A stretch of 64,000 nt of DNA from Lutraria lutraria (Eukaryota; Mollusca; Bivalvia; Venerida; Mactridae): the NCBI GenBank assembly GCA_964023205.1, contig OZ026848.1:33219912-33283911 (forward strand). Direction: 5' to 3'. The position numbers and the translations under genes are program-made. The first letter of the stretch is position 1, and each line of letters begins with the position of its first letter. Positions 13,801-25,800 of this stretch are shown here, piece by piece. The notes under the pieces were generated by a model. The model saw only the letters and a list, made by a program, of their open reading frames with translations, was not told the DNA's origin and searched no databases.

Positions 13801-16800
13801 TCTGTATATATGTCTGTATATATGTCTGTATATATGTCTGTATATATGTCTGTATATATGTCTGTATATATGTCTGTATATATGTCTGTATATATGACTG
13901 TATATATGTCTGTATATATGTCTGTATATATGACTGTATATATGTCTGTATATATGTCTGTATATATGTCTGTATATATGACTGTATATATGTCTGTATA
14001 TATGTCTGTATATATGTCTGTATATATGACTGCATATATGACTGTCATTATTTGCTAGTATGTAAGTTAATTTATGCTTCCGCAATGTTACAAAGAAAAA
14101 AGATCTATATAACAAAGTAGACTTGTGCTATGTTACATCTATAGAAATCTTGTTCTTTGTTACATAGTAAACTTGTTCTTTGCTACAAAGAAGAATTGTT
14201 ATTTTTGGCAAAATAGGCTTGGTCTTCATTTCATTGTTCTTCTATGTTGCAAAAACAGCTTTTTTATAAAACATTTGTGATATAAGACTTGTGATATTAA
14301 CTTACAGAAGACTTGTAGTATTAACTTACAGAGAAGTTGTAGTATTAACTTACAGAAGACTTGTAGTATTAACTTACAGTAAACTTGTAGTATTAACTTA
14401 CAAAGAACTTGCAGTATTAACTTACAGAAGACTTGTAGTATTAACTTACAGAGAACTTGTAGTATTAACTTACAGAGAACTTGTAGTATTAACTTACAGA
14501 GAACTTGTAGTATTAACTTACAGTAAACTTGTAGTATTAACTTACAGTAAACTTGTAGTATTAACTTACAGTAAACTTGTAGTATTAACTTATAAAGAAC
14601 TTGCAGTATTAACTTACAGAGAACTTGTAGTATTAACTTACAGAGAACTTGTAGTATTAACTTACAGAGAACTTGTAGTATTAACTTACAGTAAACTTGT
14701 AGTATTAACTTACAGTAAACTTGTAGTATTAACTTACAGTAAACTTGTAGTATTAACTTACAGAGAACTTGCAGTATTAACTTACAGAAAACTTGTAGTA
14801 TTAACTTACAGAAGACTTGTAGTATTAACTTACAGAAAACTTGTAGTACAGTCGAAACTCATTATATCGAAATCGCTTATATCGAAATCCCGCTTATATC
14901 GAAGTAAAGATAAAGTCCCGATTTTTTTCCTTCTTATTACATATAAAAAAAACTCACGTATATCGAATTCGTGGTTCTCGATATTTTTATATATCGAAGT
15001 AGATTTTCGGTCCGAACCAAATATTTTCAACTATGAAGTGACCATCTATGTCGAACCAATTATGTCGCCAACTTACAAAAGAAATGTTGCACCTTTTCCG
15101 CAAACAAACACTTACAATTAAAAATCGATATCTAATTATTGACAGCTGTATAAACATGTTAGTGTCCATTCTCACGATTATAAAACTGATACAAACTTTT
15201 CGTTGATGAAAAAAATTATTATTAATGCTGCTATACGCTCATTTAAAACTATCGTATGCGTTTCGAAATAAAGCAAAATAAATATATCGAAAGTACCCGT
15301 ATAAGTACCGGTATAAATGCCGTATTCTTATAACCCGTTACAATCCCGTACACTAAATAACACGGTTACGTTATTATTACGACACACTGACTTTAGCTCT
15401 AAAATGTAAACACGGATATCGAAATTCCTATATCGAAGTTCGTTTATATCGAAGTATTTTGGCAAGTCCCACAAACATTAACTTACAGTAAACTTGTAGT
15501 ATTAACTTACAGTGAACTTGTAGTATTAACTTACAGTAAACTTGTAGTATTAACTTACAGTAAACTTGTAGTATTAACTTACAGTGAACTTGTAGTATTA
15601 ACTTACAGTAAACTTGTAGTATTAACTTACAGTAAACTTGTAGGATTAACTTACAGTAAACTTGTAGTATTAACTTACAGAGAACTTGTAGGATTAACTT
15701 ACTGTGAACTTGTAGTAATAACTTACAGTAAACTCGTAGTATTAACTTACAGTGAACTTGTAGTATTAACTTACAGTAAACTTGTAGTATTAACTTACAG
15801 TAAACTTGTAGTATTAACTTACAGAAAACTTGTAGTATTAACTTACAAAGAACTTGTAGTATTAACTTACAGAAAACTTGAAGTAATAACTTACAGTAAA
15901 CTCGTAGTATTAACTTACAGTAAACTTGTAGTATTAACTTACAGTAAACTTGTAGGATTAACTTACAGTAAACTTGTAGTATTAACTTACAGAGAACTTG
16001 TAGGATTAACTTACTGTGAACTTGTAGTAATAACTTACAGTAAACTCGTAGTATTAACTTACAGTGAACTTGTAGTATTAACTTACAGTAAACTTGTAGT
16101 ATTAACTTACAGTAAACTTGTAGTATTAACTTACAGAGAACTTGTAGGATTAACTTACTGTGAACTTGTAGTATTAACTTACAGTAAACTCATAGTATTA
16201 ACTTACATTAACTTGTAGTATTAACTTACAGTTAACTTGTAGTATTAACTTACAGTAAACTTGTAGTATTAACTTACAGAGAACTTGTAGTATTAACTTA
16301 CAAAGAACTTGTAGTATTTACTTACAGAGAACTTGTAGTATTAACTTACAGAGAACTTGTAGTATTAACTTACAGAAAACTTGTGGTATTAACTTACAGT
16401 AAACTTGTAGTATTAACTTACAAAGAACTTGTAGTATTTACTTACAGAGAACTTGTAGTATTAACTTACAGAGAACTTGTAGTATTAACCTACAGTAAAC
16501 TTGTAGTATTAATCTACAGTAAACTTGTAGTATTAACTTACAGAGAACTTGTAGTATTAACTTACAGTGAACTTGTAGTATTAACTTACAGTAAACTTGT
16601 AGTATTAACCTACAGTAGACTTGTAGTATTAACTTACAGAGAACTTGTAGTATTAACTTACAGAGAACTTGTAGTATTAACTTACAAAGGACTTGTAGTA
16701 TTAACTTACAGAAGACTTGTAGTATCAACAAAATTGTGTTAATAAAACTGAAGATGTATAATGTTTACCTTATAACACCATAGGAACTTACATGGATGGT

Positions 16801-19800
16801 AGAATCAGCTAGAAGATATCTACTGACTGGGAAATCTGTTGAAGAGATGTGTAAACACAATGCTGAAGTTTCACGGTCATTAGATAGAGGCCAGGTAATT
16901 ACATACTTGTAGCTCTGTGTTAAGTTATATGGTACTAGGTATTTATTTCACCTTGCAGGTTGGTTATCGGGACATATTTTTCATATTTTTCTCTGAAGTT
17001 TTGTACATTTTTAAATATTAACTATGACAAGAAGAGTGATTGACATATTTATCTCCCTTTGGATGTAACATTATTATACTAACTGTGATATGTCTATGAT
17101 ATGTAACTTTGTGTATGTAACTACATGTATATATATTTCAGGTATCACAAGCATGGTTAATTTTGTATATGTTATATTGTACAAATCAGCCGGAGTCAAA
17201 ACCACAGCACCCAAATAGAACAATGTCAACTACTGCTTCCCGACATATTGATAAATTAGAACCAGATAAAAGTATGTAATGTTTGTTTTGTCCATTGTCA
17301 CTTGTAAAGATTTTTTACACTGGGCCGTGGTCCTGTGGTTGGTGTACTGGACTTATAACCTGGTGATCAAGGTTAGAATCTTGGCAGATCATACTCTTCT
17401 ATGAATATTTGACATAAGAGTACATGTACGTTTTCCTCCATACTTTGAGAAGTTGTCTGCTCCTTGTTGAAGGTAAATTAGGACAGGTTAGAATACAGTC
17501 CAGGAACACTTGTTAGGTGAACCGGACACTGTATGGTTAGAATACAGTCCAGGAACACTTGTTAGGTGAACCGGACACTGTATATATATATGAAATATCG
17601 TTAAAAAATGGCGTTAACCGGATTAAATTAAAGATTTTCTCTGGGGTTAAATGTCACACAAACAGTGAGGTGACTTTTCCAGGTTTATTGGTTGAGGAAG
17701 CCACCGGGCTTACACCTGGTGGAACTATCTGGCCTTCTGTCAGCTAGCTGGACTGCTTCCTCAAACTTGTCTGGTTCCAGGTGGTGTTTGAACTCCTAGT
17801 GGTCAAGATGAAGGGTTGTTGATTGTTATTCATAGATCGTTAACGTTTGACCATAGTAGCCTCCTAATTATGTATAGTATAACCTCTCCAGAGTGACCCT
17901 CTCTTCTACAACAACCTCCCTTCAACAACAGCATGATTTTTCCTATTGCATGCTTTTGTTATTAATTTAATCTCTCTAGAACAACAACATAATTTTGCTT
18001 CTTCCAAAGGGTATGGCTTCAGAGAGGTTACACTGTAGATTGATACAAACCTTAAAATAAATAGATGGTAATTCAGTCTTTTTTATTTTATTATTTTTCT
18101 CAAACGAATGTAAAACACGTACAGGATCAAACAGAATGTAGGAATGTAGGTAGTCAATAAGAGAAGTTTTATTATTTGTTGACTTACTGATTTCATTGAT
18201 ACAACAATGTTGAAATATTTCAGGTAAACTTGTTAAAGAAGTTATCACTGACACTGATGTTGAAGATAAAAATCATGAAGGAACTTCAGGTAAGATTGAG
18301 TATAGGTTTCATGGAGTGTGGTACGGTACATGTTTCAGGTCACGAGGGAGGAGTTTTGTAGAGCTAGGAAGAGGCTTCATAAATGTGAGGGAGGAGTTTC
18401 TTGGAGTGTAATACATGTTTCAGGTCACGAGGGAGGAGTTTTGTAGAGTTAGGAAGAGGCTTCATAAATGTGAGGGAGGAGTTTCTTGGAGTGTAATACA
18501 TGTTTCAGGTCACGAGGGAGGAGTTTTGTAGAGTTAGGAAGAGGCTTCATCATTAATGTGAGGGAGGAGTTTCTTGGAGTGTGGTACATATTTAAGGTCA
18601 CGAGGGAGGAATTTTGTAGAGTTAGGAAGAGGCTTCATAAATGTGAGGGAGGAGTTTCTTGGAGTGTAGTACATGTTTCAGGTCACGAGGGAGGAGTTTT
18701 GTAGTGTTAGGAGGAGGCTTCACAAATGTGAGGGAGGAGTTTCTTGGAGTGTAATACATGTTTCAGGTCACGAGGGAGGAATTTTGTAGAGTTAGGAAGA
18801 GGCTTCATAAATGTGAGGGAGGAGTTTCTTGGAGTGTAATACATGTTTCAGGTCACGAGGGAGGAGTTTTGTAGAGTTAGGAAGAGGCTTCATAAATGTG
18901 AGGGAGGAGTTTCTTGGAGTGTGGTACATGTTTCAAGTCACGAGGGAGGAGTTTTGTAGAGTTAGGAAGAGGCTTCATAAATGTGAGGGAGGAGTTTCTT
19001 GGAGTGTGGTACATGTTTCAGGTCACGAGGGAGGAGTTTTGTAGAGTTAGGAAGAGGCTTCATAAATGTGAGGGAGGAGTTTCTTGGAGTGTAATACATG
19101 TTTCAGGTCATGAGGGAGGAATTTTGTAGAGTTAGGAAGAGGCTTCATAAATGTGAGGGAGAAGTTTCTTGGAGTGTGGTACATGTTTCAGGTCACGAGG
19201 GAGGAGTTTTGTAGAGTTAGGAAGAGGCTTCATAAATGTGAGGGAGGAGTTTCTTGGAGTGTGGTACATGTTTCAGGTCACGAGGGAGGAGTTTTGTAGA
19301 GTTAGGAAGAGGCTTCATAAATGTGAGGGAGGAGTTTCTTGGAGTGTAATACATGTTTCAGGTCATGTGGGTGGAGTTTTGTAGAGTTAGGAAGAGGCAT
19401 CATAAATGTGAGGGAGAAGTTTCTTGGAGTGTAATACATGTTTCAGGTCATGTGGGTGGAGTTTTGTAGAGTTAGGAAGAGGCTTCATAAATGTGAGGGA
19501 GAAGTTTCTTGGAGTGTAATACATGTTTCAGGTCACGAGGGAGGAGTTTTGTAGAGTTAGGAAGAGGCTTCATAAATGTGAGGGAGGAGTTTCTTGGAGT
19601 GTGGTACATGTTTCAGGTCACGAGGGAGGAGTTTTGTAGAGTTAGGAAGAGGCTTCATAAATGTGAGGGAGGAGTTTCTTGGAGTATGGTACATGTTTCA
19701 GGTCATGTGGGTGGAGTTTTGTAGAGTTAGGAAGAGGCTTCATAAATGTGAGGGAGGAGTTTCTTGGAGTGTAATACATGTTTCAGGTCATGTGGGTGGA

Positions 19801-22800
19801 GTTTTGTAGAGTTAGGAAGAGGCTTCAGGTCATTAAGGGTGAATGAGTGAGTGAGAAAAATAATTTTCCCTCATTTTATTTGTGTTTTATTTCACTGTAA
19901 ATATTCATACTTTTAGGTAACTCGGACGATGATTTGGATGATAAAGAGATGGATTCAAAATTATCTAACATTGCTCGTGGACAGATCAATCCAGACTGGG
20001 ACATCTTTTTTGGTGATGGAGAACCAGGCTCCTTTGACTTAAGGACAATAAATGGTTTTACAGACAATAATAAACAGGTGATATAGTAATGTACTATATA
20101 TAAACCAGTTGTCTTACATGGATACAATAAAACTCACCTTAATAGCATCATTTCAGTATTAAGACCCTCTCAGAATAACGTCAGGGATACTCGGTGATCT
20201 AGTCTAAGTAGTACTGTGCTGAACTACTAAATGATAGGTTGTGGGTTCGATTCTGTGAATTTCTCAGGGAAACTTTTTCAATGTCTCCATCTAAACTACC
20301 AAGCCAAGTACTGCGGATAAAGAACCAGGAAACACTTATAGAAAAGAGTAGTGTTCAGTTCTCCTGTATCTTATCTTCCCTGTCTCTGTGGCAGCTCTAA
20401 AATTACCATAGCTCTCAAATGGGCCGTTAAACAACAGATAAATAAAATCAGAAACTACATCCACTTTTTTCAAATGACTGATATCTTTGTTCTCAAAGTT
20501 GGAGGGAAGGATGCACTGACAGAAGGATGGACAGAAGGATGGACAATGTGTGCTAGAAAGTACCATTCATTTATACTTCATTCGTGCTTTATCTGCTTTT
20601 ACCAACAGATGAAAATACTGTGGGGGATGTCAATTCGACGCTTGTTAACATATTGTTTTATTGAGTGACTTTCATGCTCTCTTACACTCTACTATTTATG
20701 TATGTTTATGTGAAATGGTATCCAAATGATATATTTATTTCAGGAATGGGTCCTGCCCTCAGAAGCATTCCATCCAAGGCATGAAATACTGGACCGTGAA
20801 ACTCCACTGGATTCATTCCCACATGGTAGTACGGACGCACAGACACAACTTACGTTAGAGAATGAACTAAGTAATAGTGTTGTAACAAATACGAACATTG
20901 ATCAGTCATCCAATAAAGTATTAACAACAGATATGAGGCTTGTACAGACTCCTGACTGGCAGTTTATGAATATTGTCACTGATATGTTGAAGAACTTCGC
21001 TGCTGAGGTATACTGGCTTTGTTTTTATTATGCCCCTATATTGACAGATCAGGGACAGTTTGGTTTTGGCTTTCTGTCTGTACCAAACTTTAACCTTGCC
21101 TATAAAATCAAAACACTTCCACCTAGAATCATCAAACTTCATATGTTTGTTCCTCATGACAATCTCTACAGGACCTGTGCATTTTCTGGTCAGTAGGTCA
21201 ACCTGAGTGAGCATTGTGTTTTAATCAAAGTACTGAAAGTACTCGTGGAAACTGAACTTACACTGACTTGTACTGCAACGTAAATGGGAACTAATTGCAT
21301 GGAGGATGTAGATAAACTTTGTACTAAGGTCTTAGGACTACTAATGGAAGGCCATGGGGTTAGAATTTTGGCTCTTGCTCCCAATATTTCATGTACACTT
21401 TTTCAGTGTCTCCAAATCTACTACTGAGCACAGTACTGTGTAAAGCAATTCATAGGAAATGGGTGAGATGTCTATTGATGCTTCAACACCAGACATAAAA
21501 ACAACCAGAAAAACTACTCAAAATAAGAGTAGGGATATAAATGCCTGGTTCTCCTCTATCTTATCTTCCCTATAAATGCCTGGTTCTCTTCTATCTTATC
21601 TTCCCTATAATTGCCTGGTTCTCCTCTATCTTATCTTCCCTATAAATGCCTGGTTCCCCTCTATCTTATCTTCCCTATAAATGCCTAGTTCCCCTCTATC
21701 TTATCTTCCCTATAAATGCCTGGTTTTCTTCTATCTTATCTTCCCTATAATTGCCTGGTTCTCCTCTATCTTATCTTCCCTATAAATGCCTGGTTCTCCT
21801 GTATCTTATCTTCCCTATAAATGCCTGGTTCTCCTCTATCTTATCTTCCCTATAAATGCCTGGTTCTCCTCTATCTTATCTTCCCTATAAATGCCTGGTT
21901 CTCCTCTATCTTATCTTCCCTATAATTGCCTGGTTCTCCTCTATCTTATCTTCCCTATAAATGCCTGGTTCTCCTCTATCTTATCTTCCCTATAAATGCC
22001 TGGTTCTCCTCTATCTTATCTTCCCTATAAATGCCTGGTTCTCCTGTATCTTATCTTCCCTATAAATGCCTGGTTCTCCTGTATCTTATCTTCCCTATAA
22101 ATGCCTGGTTCTCCTGTATCTTATCTTCCCTATAAATGCCTGGTTCTCCTCTATCTTATCTTCCCTATAAATGCCTGGTTCTCCTCTATCTTATCTTCCC
22201 TATAAATGCCTGGTTCTCCTCTATCTTATCTTCCCTATAATTGCCTGGTTCTCCTCTATCTTATCTTCCCTATAAATGCCTGGTTCTCCTCTATCTTATC
22301 TTCCCTATAAATGCCTGGTTCTCCTGTATCTTATCTTCCCTATAAATGCCTGGTTCCCCTCTATCTTATCTTCCCTATAAATGCCTGGTTCTCCTGTATC
22401 TTATCTTCCCTATAATTGCCTGGTTCTCCACTATCTTATCTTCCCTATAAATGCCTGGTTCCCCTCTATCTTATCTTCCCTATAAATGCCTGGTTCCCCT
22501 CTATCTTATCTTCCCTATAAATGCCTGGTTCTCCTGTATCTTATCTTCCCTATAAATGCCTGGTTCCCTGTATCTTATCTTCCCTATAAATGCCTGGTTC
22601 TCCTGTATCTTATCTTCCCTATAAATGCCTGGTTCCCTGTATCTTATCTTCCCTATAAATGCCTGGTTCTCCTGTATCTTATCTTCCCTATAAAGACCTG
22701 GTTCTCCTGTATCTTATCTTTCCTCTCTTATGTGGAACTAACACATTATTCCGCTTAGCATGCCCTATGTGTCTTGAAAATTTAAATTGGAATAAAATAA

Positions 22801-25800
22801 TTCTTTTCTCCTGACTTGGTGCTAAAAAGTGCTTTCCGCTGTACGCATTTGTGACATAAAAAGTCACAAGGGTTATCCACACTGCAGAGAGGATGTAGTC
22901 ATTGTTACTGATAAAGATAGATAAACATTGATTCATATTTTATTGTAAGTTTATTTATCTATTCAGGGAGATGTACAAACTCCAGTCTGTATGTTGATTG
23001 TTCTACAAGAAAAGATAAGACAATATATAGATGTGGAATTACAGGAAGACTGGTTCCTTGCTTATATAGGTGAGATATTTACTGCTTATGATGGTTCCCT
23101 GCTTGTATAGGTGAGATATTTACTGCTTATAATGGTCCCCTGATTGTATCTAGGTGAGATATTTACTGCTTATAATGGTTCCCTGCTTATATCTAGGTGA
23201 GATATTTACTGCTTATAATGGTTCCCTGCTTATATAGGGAGATATTTACTGCTTATAATGGTCCCCTGCTTATATCTAGGTGAGATATTTACTGCTTATA
23301 ATGGTTCCCTGCTTATATCTAGGTGAGATATTTACTGCTTATAATGGTTCCCTGCTTATATAGGGAGATATTTACTGCTTATAATGGTTCCCTGATTGTA
23401 TAGGTGAGATATTTACTGCTTATAATGGTTCCCTGCTTGTATAGGTGAGACATTTACTGCACATATTGGCTCCCAGTTTATACAGGAAAGATATTCACTG
23501 AGCCTATTGGTTCATTACTCATATCGGTGTGATATTTTGTACGTATATTGGATCCCAGATCAATCAAATATATAATTATTTGATAATTGTATCATTGCAA
23601 GTTGTATACTGTGTTGACCAGTATTGACTCATGGATATTCATGTCAATATTTAATACTACTACTAATAATATTATTACTAACAGTCTATGTAATGATGTA
23701 TATACAGTACAACCTCTGTTGAGCAACACACTGGGGGAGCTGCGAATATTGGCTGTTGTTTCGAGATTGTTGCTGTATAGAGGTTTAATTATACCCCCAG
23801 ATATGAAATATATGGGGGCTATATTGGATTCACGCTTGACTGTCGGTCTGTTGGTCGGTCGGTCCTTGCGTCTGTAGACACAATTTGTCCGGAGAATTTC
23901 TCAGCAACTACTTACAGGATTTCAATAAAACTTTACAGAAGTGATCAGTAGTAAGCCTAGTTGTGCTAGCTTAAAGCATTTTTCGTTCGGATTAATTTTC
24001 ACTGAGTTATACCCCTTTGTTGTTTTTATACAGTATATACAATAGGCAAATTTTGTCCGGACAAATTCTCAGCAACTACACACAGGATCTCAATGAAACT
24101 TCACAGAAGTGATCAGTAGTAAGCCTAGTTGTGCATGCTTAAAGCATTATTCGTTCGGATTAATTTTTTACTGAGTTATAGCCCTTTGTTGTTTTTATAC
24201 AGTATATACAATAGGCAAATTTTGTCCGGACAATTTCTCAGCAACTACTCACAGGATTTCAACGAAACTTCACAGAAGTAATAAGTAGTTAGCCTAGTTG
24301 TGCATGCTTAAATCATTATTCATTTGGATTGATTTTCAATGAGTTATAGCCCTTTGTTTTTTTCTACAGTATATACAATAGGCAAATTTTGTCCGGACTA
24401 TTTCTCATTGACTACTGCTAGGAATTCAATAAAACTTCTCAGAAGTGATGAGTAGTTAGCCTAGTTGTGCATGCATTAAGCTTGTCTTGGTTGGTTAAAT
24501 TTTCACTGAGTTATGGCCCTTTGTTGTTTTTTATACAGTGTATATACAATATCTCAGTAACTACTCATAGGAATTCAATGAAACTTCACAGAAGTTATAA
24601 AAAGTAAGCCAAGTTGTGCATACAATAACCAGGTTTTGTTTGGAGTTTGAGTTATGGCCCTTTGTTTTTATACAATTAGGTAAATTTTGTCCGTACCATT
24701 TCTCAGCAACTACATACAGGAATTCAGTGAAACTTCTTAGAAGTGATAAGTAGTTTGCCAAGTTGTGCATGTCCACAATAGGTTTTGTCCAAGTAAATTT
24801 TAATGAGTTATGGCCCTTTGTTATTTTTTATATAATGTATATTTAGAAACTGGTCAGGATATATCTAAGCAACAATTTGCAGGTATTAAAAAAATGAAAA
24901 TGCATTATATTTCCCTCTGTAAAATGTAACAATAACTGTGTCAAGGCCGCATCTGGGGGTATTCATCACCTTTAGTGATAGTTCTAGTTTATAGTTAATA
25001 TTAGGTAAATTTTAAGGTGTTGTTATAGAGAGCCGCTCTGGAGAGGTTGTACTGTATGTAATTTTTTTCAGACTTACTTGGAAGGTTCAAGTTATGGACC
25101 ATTGCTAATTTTGTTATCAAACTTAGTAACCTGCCACAAATTTCAATGTTAAATCAACAATCAACAACAATACATGTTAACTGCAATACGTGTACTCGTC
25201 CATTACATCGATCAAGCTGGCTCTGTGATAGATGCAAATCAATAACAAATCATTGTTGTATTTGGTAAGTAAGATAACTCTTATGTTTCTGTTTTAATTC
25301 ACACAATAGTTACCTCCCTTGATAGATGCATCATTGTTTTATTTGGTAAGTAAGATAACTCTTACATGACATTTATATTAATTCGCACAACAGTTACATC
25401 CCTTGATATATATCTCTAATTAAATCTTCGATTGACTTTAATGAAAGATTCAGTATTTGATCTCATGTATGTGTCGTCACCAGTATTTGATCTCATGTGT
25501 GTGTCATCACCAGTATTTGATCTCATGTGTGTGTCGTCACCAGTATTTGATCTCATGTATGTGTCGTCACCAGTATTTGATCTCATGTGTGTGTCGTCAC
25601 CAGTATTTGATCTCATGTATGTGTCATCACCATTATTTTATCTCATGTGTGTGTCGTCACCAGTATTTGATCTCATGTATGTGTCATCACCATTATTTGA
25701 TCTCATGTGTGTGTCGTCACCAGTATTTGATCTCATGTGTGTGTCGTCACCAGTATTTGATCTCATGTGTGTGTCGTCACCAGTATTTGATCTCATGTGT

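Noticed and set aside
13717..15121. ORFs of 84-276 codons over the 12-bp and 24-bp arrays
   Set aside because: These are repeat-driven open frames within intron 10 of WDR24, extending into a MITE.
20351..20668. Plus-strand 105-codon ORF between exons 14 and 15
   Set aside because: It lies in SINE B and its flank within an intron and does not match WDR24.
22486..22758. 90-codon ORF rich in [15 protein letters not shown]
   Set aside because: It is a product of the 35-bp array whose frame is kept by the shortened units, inside intron 15.
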